NCBI GenBank assembly: GCA_026692705.1
Contig: JAPLOE010000132.1
Location: 1-43,598, forward strand
DNA from: Planctomycetota bacterium
Lineage (GTDB): Bacteria; Planctomycetota; UBA1135; GCA-002686595
Length of the DNA stretch: 43,598 bases
Direction: 5' to 3'
Below, in pieces: positions 28,290-36,637 of the stretch. The notes below the pieces were generated by a model. The model did no database searches. It worked only from the letters and a program-made list of their open reading frames with translations, and was not told where the DNA came from. The position numbers were made by a program, and so were the translations under genes. Positions within the stretch are counted from its first letter, which is position 1. Each line of letters starts with the position of its first letter.

Positions 28290-29495
28290 CTAGCGCTTGG
28301 GGACGGCGATGTCGGAGAGCCGCGCCGCGCGCGGCAGCTCCCCCACCAGCGGGCGCAGGTAATCGAGGAACGCGGGCGACACGTCGTGCACGCCGGAGAG
28401 CAGCTCCGCTTCCATCGGACGCGTCACCTTGGCGACGGCCGACAGCTCGCTGCGCACGTAGTTCGCACGGTAGGGCGAGCCCGATTCGCGGCGGATCGAG
28501 ATCGTGCCGGTCGGAGCGGCGCCGCTCGCCGCAAGGCGCGCGGCCACACGCCCGACCTCGCGCGCTACGCCAGAGTCGACCGCCGAAGCGGCGCCGAAGT
28601 ACGAGCGCTGCGCGTAACCGAACGTGTCGGCGCGCACGCGCAGCTTCTCACCCAGCCGCGCCTTGAGCAGCGACGCGAGCTTGTCGCCGAGCGCGCCCGA
28701 GCCCGAGAGCTGCACGTTGCCGTGGCTGTCGGTCTCCTTCGAGTCGGCGAAGAGCTTGCCCGCCGCGTCGTGGATGCCCTCGCTCACCGCGACGATGCAG
28801 CGCCCCAGCCGCTTGTTGACCGCATCGACCGAAGCGACGAATTCCTCGGGATCGAAGGCCGTTTCCGGCAGGTACACGAGGTGCGGGCCGTCGTCGGGAT
28901 GCTGGCGCGCGAGCGCGCTCGCGGCCGTCAGCCAGCCCGCGTTGCGGCCCATCACGACATTGATCTTGATGCCCGGCAGGCTGCGCACGTCGACGTTGTC
29001 GCCGAGGAAACACAGCGAGACGTAGCGAGCCGCCGACGGATAGCCGGGGCAGAAGTCCGTCGCGCGCAAGTCGTTGTCGATCGTCTTCGGCACGTGGTAG
29101 AGCACGAGCTCGTGCTTCTCCCGCGCCGCCATCTCCGACAGGATGTGCGCGGTCTCGGCCGAGTCGTTGCCGCCGATGTAGAAGAAGTAGCGCACGTCGT
29201 GGCGCTTGAGCACGGCGAAGGCGCGCTCGCACTCCTCGACCGTCGGCTTCTTGCGCACCGACCGCAGCGCCGCTCCCGGCACCTGCGCCACGGCCTCGAG
29301 CGTCTCGCGCGACTCGGCGCCGAGGTCGATCAGGTTCTCCTCGAGCACGCCCTTGAAGCCGTGCAGCGCTCCGTAGACCTTGCCGATCGCGGGGCAAGCG
29401 AGCGCCGTCTCGACGACGCCGACGAGCGACTGGTTGATGACGTGGGTCGGACCGCCGGACTGGCCGATCAGCGCGTTGCCCTTGGGGGCGCTCAT
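28290..29495 (-). CDS. pyrophosphate-type 6-phosphofructokinase
   Basis: 401 residues. It phosphorylates fructose 6-phosphate, most likely with pyrophosphate instead of ATP, so the step can run in both directions. Family motifs: LIGQSGGPTHVINQSLVG at the N-terminus, GGNDSAETAH (108-117; ATP enzymes have GGDGT), PKTIDND (136-142) and MGRNAGWLTA. The GG-[ND]-D-S and PKTIDND pair is what separates PPi enzymes from ATP enzymes. The ATG at 29495 is used because the in-frame extension to 29606 is not conserved. It fits with the ion-pumping pyrophosphatase 21 kb away. Confidence 0.9.
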   Translation of the reverse strand: MSAPKGNALIGQSGGPTHVINQSLVGVVETALACPAIGKVYGALHGFKGVLEENLIDLGAESRETLEAVAQVPGAALRSVRKKPTVEECERAFAVLKRHDVRYFFYIGGNDSAETAHILSEMAAREKHELVLYHVPKTIDNDLRATDFCPGYPSAARYVSLCFLGDNVDVRSLPGIKINVVMGRNAGWLTAASALARQHPDDGPHLVYLPETAFDPEEFVASVDAVNKRLGRCIVAVSEGIHDAAGKLFADSKETDSHGNVQLSGSGALGDKLASLLKARLGEKLRVRADTFGYAQRSYFGAASAVDSGVAREVGRVAARLAASGAAPTGTISIRRESGSPYRANYVRSELSAVAKVTRPMEAELLSGVHDVSPAFLDYLRPLVGELPRAARLSDIAVPKR

Positions 29496-29768
29496 GGTGG
29501 CTCCTCGGGATGGGGCTAAGGGTTCAGGGTCGAGCCGGGGGGGCTGGCGACGGGCCGCGGAGACTCCGCCGGGCCGCGCCGCAAGCCATGACCCTAGCTC
29601 CCCCACCCTCCCACTCCAAGCAGCCCGCGGACGTAGCCAGCACCCTCTTGCACGCCTCAGGCCCGCTGGTATGCTCCCCCGCCCTCGGGTTCGCCCGAGA
29701 CGGCGCGCAGAGCTTCACCCGCTGCTGCCAGACAGCCCTGCGCCGCCCTGACTGACGCGATCCAAGGT
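29496..29768. other. gene-free region between PPi-PFK and tRNA-Leu
   Basis: This holds the upstream regions of two divergent genes. I see no convincing -35/-10 pair and no conserved coding frame. A long minus-strand open frame here reads through the complement of the tRNA and is an artefact. Confidence 0.4.
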
Positions 29769-29853
29769 GCCCTCGTGGCGGAATTGGCAGACGCACCAGC
29801 TTGAGGTGCTGGCGGGTAACACCGTGGTGGTTCGAATCCACTCGAGGGCACCA
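29769..29853 (+). tRNA. tRNA-Leu (anticodon GAG)
   Basis: The acceptor GCCCTCG pairs with CGAGGGC, with discriminator A and an encoded CCA (29851-29853). The anticodon stem CCAGC/GCTGG encloses TTGAGGT, giving anticodon GAG for CUC/CUU codons. A long variable arm (class II, as in tRNA-Leu) and a T-loop TTCGAAT are present. The last 25 bases and 27 downstream bases are repeated 188 bp further on. Confidence 0.97.
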
Positions 29854-30068
29854 CCTTAACGGCGCTGCCGGAGGTCTAGGCAGGGCTAGCGTGGGCGGCG
29901 TTGCCGCGAACCACCACGCGTGGACCTCGCAGGCAGAGCCTGCTCGGGGATCCGGCGCGACGACGCCAAAGCGTCGTCGCGGTCGTCGGCTCCCGCCTCC
30001 GACTTCCCGGCTTACCGGTTCGAATCCACTCGAGGGCACCACCTTGACGGCGCTGCCGGAGGTCTAGG
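29829..30068 (+). repeat. direct repeat of the tRNA-Leu 3' end (52 bp, two copies 188 bp apart)
   Basis: Copy one is 29829-29880, copy two 30017-30068, with one mismatch (29858 against 30046). The repeat starts in the T-arm, includes the whole 3' acceptor strand and CCA, and runs into flanking DNA. The second copy has no 5' half, so it is not a tRNA gene. Between the copies lies a hairpin with an 11-bp stem (29956-29966 with 29971-29981) and another at GCAGGC...GCCTGC. It may be an attachment-site pair of a lost element or a tRNA-tail repeat like that behind E. coli tyrT. Confidence 0.85.
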
Positions 30069-30274
30069 CGGGCGCGACGCTCCAGGCGCTCGGACCGGCG
30101 CGGGCGGGTGGTGCCGAGGGAGCGGAGGGGAGAAGGAGGGAGCGGAGCGGGAGCGCGGGGCGGGAAGAAAGTGCGCGGCGAGCGGGGCGGAAATGACAGA
30201 AGGGGAATCACGGGGCCGGGGGAGCCTGGAGGGGGCAGAATTGCGGTGTCCTAGGGAACCGAGAACAGAGCCCC
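30069..30274 (+). other. purine-rich leader upstream of the P-domain gene
   Basis: No gene. Roughly 30115-30170 on the plus strand is G/A with a few scattered C and no T, followed by more G-rich sequence. Such tracts can form triplexes or G-quadruplexes; I see no classical promoter. Confidence 0.4.
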
Positions 30275-31825
30275 ATGAAACTTGGTCTTGGCTTGGCGTT
30301 GGTGATGGGGCTCGCCGGAACGACGAGTGCGCAGCAGTGCAGCACCGTGGGCGGAGCGGGCACGTTTCCGGGGCTGGGGGCCGACGATGGCGCTTGGCCG
30401 GGGACCTTGCCGACGGGGCCGCTCGTGATGTCGCAGGTGGTCAGCGCGCCGGCCGGAGCGACCGTGGCGCGCGTGCGGATGCTCGGCCTGCACCACACGT
30501 GGTCGACGGACGTCATGGTCGTGCTGCGCGATCCCAGCGGGCAGGGGCACGTGCTGCTCCAGCGCGACGACGGCTCGAACTGCGGCGGTTGCGGCGACGA
30601 CTACTTCGGGACCTACACGATCGCGGCGGCGTCGACGCTCGCTTGGCCGGCCTGTGGCATCGGGTACGTGCCGCAGGCGGCGTACCGGCAGGAGTTCGGG
30701 AGCTGGCCCTCGGGCAGCGCGGGTTTGCTCAACACGCCGATGGCGCAGATTCCGGTCAGTTCCGGCCTGTGGAGCCTCGAGCTCTACGACTGGTGCGACC
30801 TCGCGGACACCGGTGCGCTGAGCGGGTGGGAGTTGTGTTTCGACGTGCCGCCCCCACCGCCGAACGAGGAATGCGCGTCCTACCAACCGGCCGGTGAAGC
30901 GATCCCAGGCTTCGGCGCGACGCAGGGCACTTTTCCCAACGTGTTGCCGGGAGGCGTCGCCTCGTCGTCGCTGCAGTACTGGCCGTCGCTCGGAGCCGAA
31001 CTCTCCGCCGTGCGCATCATCGGGCTGCAGCACGACCGGCGCGACGACGTGATGATCGTGCTCGAGGATCCCACCGGCGCGCAGCACCTGATCTACCAGC
31101 GCGACGACGGCGCGGGCTGCGGCGGCTGCGACGACGACTTCTTCGGCGACTACTCGTTCACCTCCGACGCGGTGCCGCCCGTGCCTTCGTGCGGGAGCGC
31201 GTCCCCGTTGCTCTCGGGCACCTACTCGCAGGAATTCGGCAGCTGGCCCTCGGGCCTGCACGGCATCGACACGACGCCGCTGGCGCTGATCCCCGCGCTC
31301 CCCGGCACGTGGACGCTGCACGTGTACGACTGGTGCGCGAGCTCGGGCTCGGGCTCGTTCCTCGGCTGGAAGCTGTGCGCGAACCTGCCGCCGCCTCCGA
31401 CCAACTACTGCACTGCGGGCGTGAGCACCGCCGGCTGCTCCGCCGCGATCACCTCAGGTGCAAATCCGAGCGTCACCGGCCAGACCACGCCCTACGTGCT
31501 CGCCTCGATGATCGAGGGCCAGCGCTCCGGCCTGATCTTCTACTCCATCACCGGCCGCTCCTCGTCGTCCTGGAACACGACCAGCTTCCTGTGCGTCAAG
31601 GCCCCCACGCAACGCACCGGCGCCCTCAGCTCCGGCGGCACCGCCGGCCAGTGCGACGGCGAATTCCTGCTCGACTGGAACGCCTTCCAGCAATCGCACC
31701 CCAACGCCCTCGGCCGTCCCTGGTTCGCCGGCGACAAGGTGTGGTTGCAAGCGTGGTTTCGCGACCCGCCCGCTGGAAAGTCCACCACGCTGTCCAACGC
31801 GCTCGAGTTGACGTACTTGCCGTAG
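30275..31825 (+). CDS. secreted protein with two proprotein-convertase P domains and planctomycete C-terminal module
   Basis: 516 residues with a signal peptide (about 1-19, cleaved after TSA). Two homologous P domains follow, about 22-195 and 200-385; each has a DVM-[VI]-VL-x-DP block, QRDDG, GCGGC and a FGSWPSG motif. In convertases P domains stabilise a subtilisin domain, but no protease is present here, so they probably serve as binding modules. Residues from about 390 form the C-terminal module (EGQRSGLIFYSI, APTQRTG, GGTAGQC, FRDPPAGKST) also seen in the gene at 36992-38161. It is likely a cell-surface or extracellular protein of unknown ligand. Confidence 0.85.
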   Translation: MKLGLGLALVMGLAGTTSAQQCSTVGGAGTFPGLGADDGAWPGTLPTGPLVMSQVVSAPAGATVARVRMLGLHHTWSTDVMVVLRDPSGQGHVLLQRDDGSNCGGCGDDYFGTYTIAAASTLAWPACGIGYVPQAAYRQEFGSWPSGSAGLLNTPMAQIPVSSGLWSLELYDWCDLADTGALSGWELCFDVPPPPPNEECASYQPAGEAIPGFGATQGTFPNVLPGGVASSSLQYWPSLGAELSAVRIIGLQHDRRDDVMIVLEDPTGAQHLIYQRDDGAGCGGCDDDFFGDYSFTSDAVPPVPSCGSASPLLSGTYSQEFGSWPSGLHGIDTTPLALIPALPGTWTLHVYDWCASSGSGSFLGWKLCANLPPPPTNYCTAGVSTAGCSAAITSGANPSVTGQTTPYVLASMIEGQRSGLIFYSITGRSSSSWNTTSFLCVKAPTQRTGALSSGGTAGQCDGEFLLDWNAFQQSHPNALGRPWFAGDKVWLQAWFRDPPAGKSTTLSNALELTYLP

Positions 31826-31891
31826 TTGCCGACGAACGTCGCGAAACCACCTCAGCCGCGCCGCGCGAAGCGCGCGGCTTGGGGGATCCTT

Positions 31892-31926
31892 CTCCGGAGA
31901 CGCATTAAGCGTCTCCGGAGCTTTTT
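31892..31926 (+). terminator. intrinsic terminator after the P-domain gene
   Basis: A perfect 12-bp stem (31892-31903 with 31909-31920) with loop ATTAA is followed directly by CTTTTT. This is a textbook rho-independent terminator for the plus-strand gene ending at 31825. Confidence 0.9.
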
Positions 31927-31963
31927 CCGGCCGCAGGAGAAACAAGGCAGCGGCCAGAAAAAG
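31921..31963. terminator. second large inverted repeat behind the P-domain gene
   Basis: Arms 31921-31934 and 31950-31963 (14 bp, one mismatch that is G-U in minus-strand RNA) with a 15-base loop. The arms begin and end in T5/A5, so it can serve transcripts converging from 32051-34078. Confidence 0.5.
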
Positions 31964-31974
31964 ACAGGCTTACC

Positions 31975-32043
31975 TTCCGCGACCCGCCCGCTGGAAAGTC
32001 AACAACGCTCTCGAACGCGCTCGAGTTGACCTACCTGCCGTAA
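31975..32043 (+). pseudogene. 3' end remnant of a paralogue of the P-domain gene
   Basis: The frame from 31975 encodes the last 22 residues of the module (FRDPPAGKSTTL, then SNALELTYLP) and a TAA stop. The amino acids are identical to the end of the intact gene, while about seven codons differ only silently. No start or upstream module sequence remains, so this is most likely the surviving tail of a deleted tandem copy. Confidence 0.75.
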
Positions 32044-32050
32044 GCGCGGG

Positions 32051-34078
32051 TCACTGCTCCGCTTCGAGCGGAGTGACGACGGTGAGCGCGAGGTCGAAGT
32101 ACTTCGGGTCCCACGCGAGCGTGAGCAACGCCACCGAGCAGGCCTCGAAATAGGTGATTTGCCGATCGAGCGCCGCGCGCAGCGGCGGGACCTTGTCGCG
32201 GATGAGCTCCTGCTCGCGCAGCGCGAGCAAGGGGCTGAGCTGCGCGTCGACGGTGGCCTGCGACTCGGCGTCGAGCTGGCCGCGGCGCTTGCCGGGGAAT
32301 TGTTCCTGCACGAGACGCTCTTCCTCGCGCGCGCGCAGGAGATCCCAGTCGATCTCGGCCTTCACGCGATCGAGCGCGTCCCGTTGTGCGAATTGGCGCA
32401 GCGTCGGCGCGAGCGTGCGCGGATTGAGCCAGATGAACAGGTTGCTCGCGGGCAGCGCCTCGTTGACGAGCTGCGAGAACTCGGGGCGGTCGGAGAGGCG
32501 CTCGACCTGCAAATTGGGGTTCGAGCGATTGAGCAGGTCGCTGGTGAGCTGGAACGAGTTCGAGATGAAGAACAGGTCCGCGTTGCGCGCGACGGCGATG
32601 TGACCGGTGCCCGGCACGAAGGGCGACCAGAATTCCCAGGCCTCGAAGCCGCCCGAAAGGTTGTTGATGAACACGCCGCGACCGCCATTGCGGCCCTGCA
32701 GGCCGAAACGGCCTTGATTGTCGTTGACGAGCTTCTGCAGCTCGGCGATGCGCTTGTGCGCGCGTTCGGAGCCTTCCGTCCACAGCACGAGCGCCCAGGC
32801 CGACACGGGCGTGTCGTCGTGCGGCGGGTCCTTCTCGAGGTTCGTCGGGAAGTCGTTCTCGCGCGCGATGACGCCGATGCGGCCCTTGAAGAGCGTGTCG
32901 AGTTCCTTGATCGCGGCGGCGGTGCCGGAGAACTGGCCCGTGCTGCGCAGCGTGTCGTCGAGCAGCTGGCGCTGTGCGGGCTCGAGCGCGGAGTAGAGCT
33001 CCATCAGGAACTCCGACAGCGGAATTTCCGCGTGCGCGAGCACCTGCGTGTCCGGGCGCGCGATGCGCGCGAGCGAGTCGACGATCGACTTCGTCTCGCG
33101 GCCGCGCAGGCGGTAGAGCGTCTTCTGGAAGGCGCTGATGGTCTCGCTCGAGAGCTCACCGTGCGCGTCGACCACGACGCCGCGGTCGAAGCCGACCGTG
33201 CCGGCGACGCTGCGCACGCTGCCGAGCTGGAACATGCGCGCGAGCATCGCGATCCACGGCTGCTCGCTCTGCAGGTCCGGCCAGCGGCCGCTGATCTGCA
33301 GTTTTTCCGCCATCGTGCGCCAGTCGACGTAGACCTCGAGGTCGTGGCCTTCCGACGTGCGCCGCGCCTGCTGGATGTTGTCGTTGTAGGCCGCGCTGAG
33401 GCCGAAGGACTCCTGACCGCCGCGTGCCTGCAGGTCGCGCGCCGCCGCGACGAGTTCCTGCGACGTGCCCGCGATCACGACGTCCTGGATGCGCGCGACG
33501 TGCAGCGGCCGCTTGAGCTGGCCACCGGAGACGGTGACGTAGCCGTCCTGCTGCATGACCGCGAGACCTTGCTTGTCGAGCCCGGCGAGCCTGGGGAAAT
33601 CGAGCGCCGCCACCGCAAGCTTGCCCATCCAGCTCGCGCGCGCGTACACGGCCCAGTCGGCCTGCTCGAGCGTCAGGCCCTTGAAGTACCCCGCGAGCGC
33701 GAGGTCCTTGCCACCGGCCGCCTCGAGCGGATCGACGCCCAGCTTCGCGATCTCCGCCGCGACCTGCTCGAGCTGCGCCTCGATGTGCGCTTTCGCCTCG
33801 AATTCAGCGCGCTCCGGCGAACCGAGCCACGTGCGCCACGCCTTCGTGCGGTCGAGCTCGTCCTGCACCGCGAGCCGCGGCACACCGTCGAAGTCCTCCT
33901 CGAGGCCCGACTTGGCGACGAAGAAGTCGACCCCTCGCGGCACGAGCGTCGAGACGTCCGCGTCGTAGTCCGACTCCGTCGGGCTGAACACAAAGGTCGA
34001 GAACGCGAAGTACCCCGCGAACAGGAGCACGGCGAGGAGGACGAGTAAGATGCGCAGCAGTCGGGATCGGAAGCTCAT
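32051..34078 (-). CDS. large membrane-anchored protein of unknown function
   Basis: 675 residues from the ATG at 34078. One N-terminal transmembrane segment (about 6-28) is followed by a large extracytoplasmic part with DADVSTLVPRGVDFFVAKSGLEEDF, repeated amphipathic helices and mixed strands. The layout loosely resembles DUF3352-type exported proteins, but I do not assign it. No catalytic motif is visible. The in-frame upstream extension to 34351 crosses the promoter side of the divergent aminotransferase and is not conserved. It converges with the P-domain gene over terminator-like hairpins. Confidence 0.75.
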   Translation of the reverse strand: MSFRSRLLRILLVLLAVLLFAGYFAFSTFVFSPTESDYDADVSTLVPRGVDFFVAKSGLEEDFDGVPRLAVQDELDRTKAWRTWLGSPERAEFEAKAHIEAQLEQVAAEIAKLGVDPLEAAGGKDLALAGYFKGLTLEQADWAVYARASWMGKLAVAALDFPRLAGLDKQGLAVMQQDGYVTVSGGQLKRPLHVARIQDVVIAGTSQELVAAARDLQARGGQESFGLSAAYNDNIQQARRTSEGHDLEVYVDWRTMAEKLQISGRWPDLQSEQPWIAMLARMFQLGSVRSVAGTVGFDRGVVVDAHGELSSETISAFQKTLYRLRGRETKSIVDSLARIARPDTQVLAHAEIPLSEFLMELYSALEPAQRQLLDDTLRSTGQFSGTAAAIKELDTLFKGRIGVIARENDFPTNLEKDPPHDDTPVSAWALVLWTEGSERAHKRIAELQKLVNDNQGRFGLQGRNGGRGVFINNLSGGFEAWEFWSPFVPGTGHIAVARNADLFFISNSFQLTSDLLNRSNPNLQVERLSDRPEFSQLVNEALPASNLFIWLNPRTLAPTLRQFAQRDALDRVKAEIDWDLLRAREEERLVQEQFPGKRRGQLDAESQATVDAQLSPLLALREQELIRDKVPPLRAALDRQITYFEACSVALLTLAWDPKYFDLALTVVTPLEAEQ

Positions 34079-34307
34079 GGAGGGCGGGGCTCGAGGTCGG
34101 CAGAGCGTGACGGCGCCTCCCACCAGAGTCCAGCGCGATGCGCTGCCTCGCCGGGATGTCTCGAAACGCTGGGGCCCAAGCTCGAAAGCGAGACGACCGG
34201 CCGCGCCAGAGCTTCCCGGAGGCCGCTCGGCTTGACCTTCCGGCCGCTTTCCTCGATGGTCTTGGGGACCGCGCGCGCCGCTTGGCCCCCGCCGGACCAC
34301 AAGCCCG

Positions 34308-35510
34308 ATGCCCCTCTCCGAACGCGCCCGCGCCATCTCCCTCTCCGTCACGCTGGCCCTCGACGCCCGCGCGAAGGCCCTCGCCGATCAGGGTCGCGAC
34401 ATCATCAACATGTCGGTCGGGGAGCCCGATTTCCCAGCCCCCAAGGTCGTGCGCGAGGACGCCAGCCGGCGCGTGCTCTCCGGTGACGTGCGCTACACGC
34501 CCGCGGCCGGCACCAAGGCGCTGCGCAAGGCGATCGGCGAGCAAGTCGGCTCGCTGCGCGGCATCGGCGCCTACGCGCCCGAGGAAGTCACCGTCTGCCA
34601 CAGCACGAAGCACGCGCTCTCCGGAGCGATGCTCACGCTGGTCGACCCCGGCGACGAGGTGCTGCTGTTCCTGCCGGCCTGGGTGAGCTACGTCGAGATC
34701 GTGCGCATCGCCGGCGGCGTGCCCGTCTCGGTGCCCTCGCGTGCCGACTGCGGCCCGGACTTCGACGCCATCGAGCGCGCGATCACGCCGCGCACGAAGG
34801 CCGTGCTGCTCAACAGCCCGAGCAACCCGACGGGGTACGTCTGGACGCACGACGAGGTGCGGCGCCTCGCGGCGCTGTGCGAGAAGCGCAACCTGTGGAT
34901 CCTCTCCGACGAGATCTACCGGCGCCTCGTGTACGAAGGCGAGCCGAACCTGAGCCCGGCCTCGATCAGCCCCGCGATCCGCGCGCGCACCGTCGTGCTC
35001 GACGGCGCCTCGAAGTCGCTCGCGATGACCGGCTACCGCATCGGCTTCGCCGCCGCCCCGCGTGAGGTCGCCGGTGGCATCGAGCGCCTGCACTCGCACC
35101 TCACCGGCGCGCCGAACACCGTCAGCCAAGAGGGTTACCTCGCGGCGCTGACGGGACAGGAACCGCCGGAAATCGCGGAGATGTGCGCGGAATTCGACCG
35201 CCGCCGCCGCTGGCTCGTCAGCGCGCTCGAGGACATGGGCCTGACTGTCCCGTGGCCGCGCGGGGCGTTCTACGCCTTCCCCGACGTGCGCGCCTACCTC
35301 GACGAGCGCGGCACGCGCGGCTTCTGCGAGGACGTGCTCGAGAAGGAGAACCTCGCGCTCGTGCCGGGCACCGCCTTCGGCGTCGACACGCACGTGCGCC
35401 TCTCCTACGCGCTCTCGCTCGACGCGATCCAGAAGGCCGCCGCGCGCCTGCGCAACTTCCTCGAGAAGCACCCGCGCCGCGCCGCCGCGCTCGCCGGCGC
35501 ACGCCGCTAG
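34308..35510 (+). CDS. class I/II PLP-dependent aminotransferase (aspartate aminotransferase-like)
   Basis: 400 residues, fold type I. It carries SVGEPDF (36-42), NSPSNPTG with Asn173 (169-176), SDEIY (200-204) and the PLP-binding lysine in LDGASKSLAMTGYRIGF (Lys236), the pattern of subgroup I-beta aspartate/aromatic aminotransferases. It transfers an amino group between an amino acid and a 2-oxo acid, probably aspartate/glutamate. The C-terminal part has the RLSYAL block, whose Arg contacts the substrate carboxylate. It is monocistronic, with a GC-rich hairpin just behind it. Confidence 0.93.
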   Translation: MPLSERARAISLSVTLALDARAKALADQGRDIINMSVGEPDFPAPKVVREDASRRVLSGDVRYTPAAGTKALRKAIGEQVGSLRGIGAYAPEEVTVCHSTKHALSGAMLTLVDPGDEVLLFLPAWVSYVEIVRIAGGVPVSVPSRADCGPDFDAIERAITPRTKAVLLNSPSNPTGYVWTHDEVRRLAALCEKRNLWILSDEIYRRLVYEGEPNLSPASISPAIRARTVVLDGASKSLAMTGYRIGFAAAPREVAGGIERLHSHLTGAPNTVSQEGYLAALTGQEPPEIAEMCAEFDRRRRWLVSALEDMGLTVPWPRGAFYAFPDVRAYLDERGTRGFCEDVLEKENLALVPGTAFGVDTHVRLSYALSLDAIQKAAARLRNFLEKHPRRAAALAGARR

Positions 35511-35523
35511 GAAAAGGCCGCGA

Positions 35524-35551
35524 GCCCGGAGCGCGCGTGGCGCTGCCGGGC
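35524..35551. terminator. hairpin between two convergent genes
   Basis: An 11-bp stem with one bulged G (35524-35534 with 35540-35551) and loop GCGTG lies between the aminotransferase and the minus-strand propeller gene. In minus-strand RNA a CUUUU run follows about eight bases away, so it may work in both directions. Confidence 0.5.
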
Positions 35552-35578
35552 CCGTGGTCCCCTTCCCCTGGGGTTGAA

Positions 35579-36637
35579 TCAGCGGCTCGCGAGGCGCGGT
35601 TCGACCGGTGCCGTGAACAGCGAGCGCTCGCGGCGCCAGTTGGAGTCGTAGAGCGCGACCCCGTGGTCGTCCTCGACCACGAACTTGCCGTTGTGGAGCG
35701 CCTGGATGTCGACCCACTCGCCCTCGTCGGGCCCGATCTCGAGCTCGCGGTCGCGAGCGAGGTCGAACAGCATGCGCCGCGTGCCCTGCACCGCGACGAA
35801 GTAGCGGCCGTCCGCGCCCTCGACCCAGCGCGGCTCGTCGGCGAGCCACGGCCCGTCGACCAGCGAGCCGGTGACGGAATCGAGCACGCGCACGCGGTTC
35901 TCGAGCGTGCGTTCGGTGACGAGCAGCTTGCGGCCGTCGGCGGAGAGCGCCCAGTCGAAGCGGATCGCGTTGGTCTCGACGATCTCGTCCTGCAGGCTGT
36001 TGGCGCAGTCGAAGCGCTTCAAGTACTGCACGCCGCCGACCGTGGACGTGAAGAAGCCGATGCCGGGCTGCGGGCTGAGCTCGCAGCGCGATTCGCCGCG
36101 CGACTCGAGCTCGGCGCGCAGGCCGGTCTCGCGCCACCAGACGCTGCGCAGCGTGCGCCCGTCGAGCGCCTTGCGCTCGCTCACCTCACCCCAGGCTTGC
36201 GCCTGCAACCGCGACTCGTCGCGCATGAGCTGGCGGTCGCGCGTCCAGCGCGAGACTTCGCCGGTCGAGACGTCGATCCAGCGCATCTCCGGCACGCCGT
36301 GGTCGGTGTTCACCACCTGCACCCGCACGTGGCCTTCGTTGTCCCAGCCGACCGTCTGCGGGCCGGAGGGGTGGACGTCGAGGATCTCGCGCTGCACGCC
36401 GGTCTCGACCGGAACGATCCAGCAGCGGACCTCGTCGGACCAGCCGCGGGAGCCGAGCACGGCTACCCAACGACCGTCGGGCGAGAGCCGCGCTTCGAGC
36501 CGGTAGGGCTCCCGCGCGCGCGCCTCGGGCGCCGGAGCGGAGTTGGACGGAAGCCCAGAGCCTGCGAAGGCCGTGGGGCAAAGCGATGCGACGAGGAGAG
36601 CGGCAAGCAGGCCGCCCGGGCGGGTTTCGTGGGTCAT
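35579..36637 (-). CDS. secreted beta-propeller protein
   Basis: 352 residues with a signal peptide (about 1-25, cleaved after AFA). The mature part consists of short strand repeats with WD40/TolB-like endings, e.g. ARLSPDGRWVAVLGSRG, PQTVGWDNEGHVRVQVV, RFDWALSADGRKLLVTE and PRWVEGADGRYFVAVQG, which suggests a six- or seven-bladed propeller. No catalytic domain is attached. It is probably a periplasmic binding protein. The ATG at 36637 is chosen because it gives the signal peptide; an upstream ATG in frame exists only inside a low-complexity stretch. Confidence 0.8.
   Translation of the reverse strand: MTHETRPGGLLAALLVASLCPTAFAGSGLPSNSAPAPEARAREPYRLEARLSPDGRWVAVLGSRGWSDEVRCWIVPVETGVQREILDVHPSGPQTVGWDNEGHVRVQVVNTDHGVPEMRWIDVSTGEVSRWTRDRQLMRDESRLQAQAWGEVSERKALDGRTLRSVWWRETGLRAELESRGESRCELSPQPGIGFFTSTVGGVQYLKRFDCANSLQDEIVETNAIRFDWALSADGRKLLVTERTLENRVRVLDSVTGSLVDGPWLADEPRWVEGADGRYFVAVQGTRRMLFDLARDRELEIGPDEGEWVDIQALHNGKFVVEDDHGVALYDSNWRRERSLFTAPVEPRLASR

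Noticed and set aside
29524-30042. A minus-strand open frame of 172 codons across the tRNA region (starting MVPSSGFEP and containing VDSNHHG)
   Set aside because: It is the complement of the tRNA-Leu gene and its repeat; the peptide is a well-known artefact type from tRNA antisense, and the frame has no other support.
29829-30068. A second tRNA gene downstream of tRNA-Leu
   Set aside because: Only the 3' part is present; no matching 5' acceptor strand or anticodon arm is found before it.
30275-31825. A subtilisin-like proprotein convertase
   Set aside because: Only the P domains are present; no Asp/His/Ser catalytic blocks are seen.
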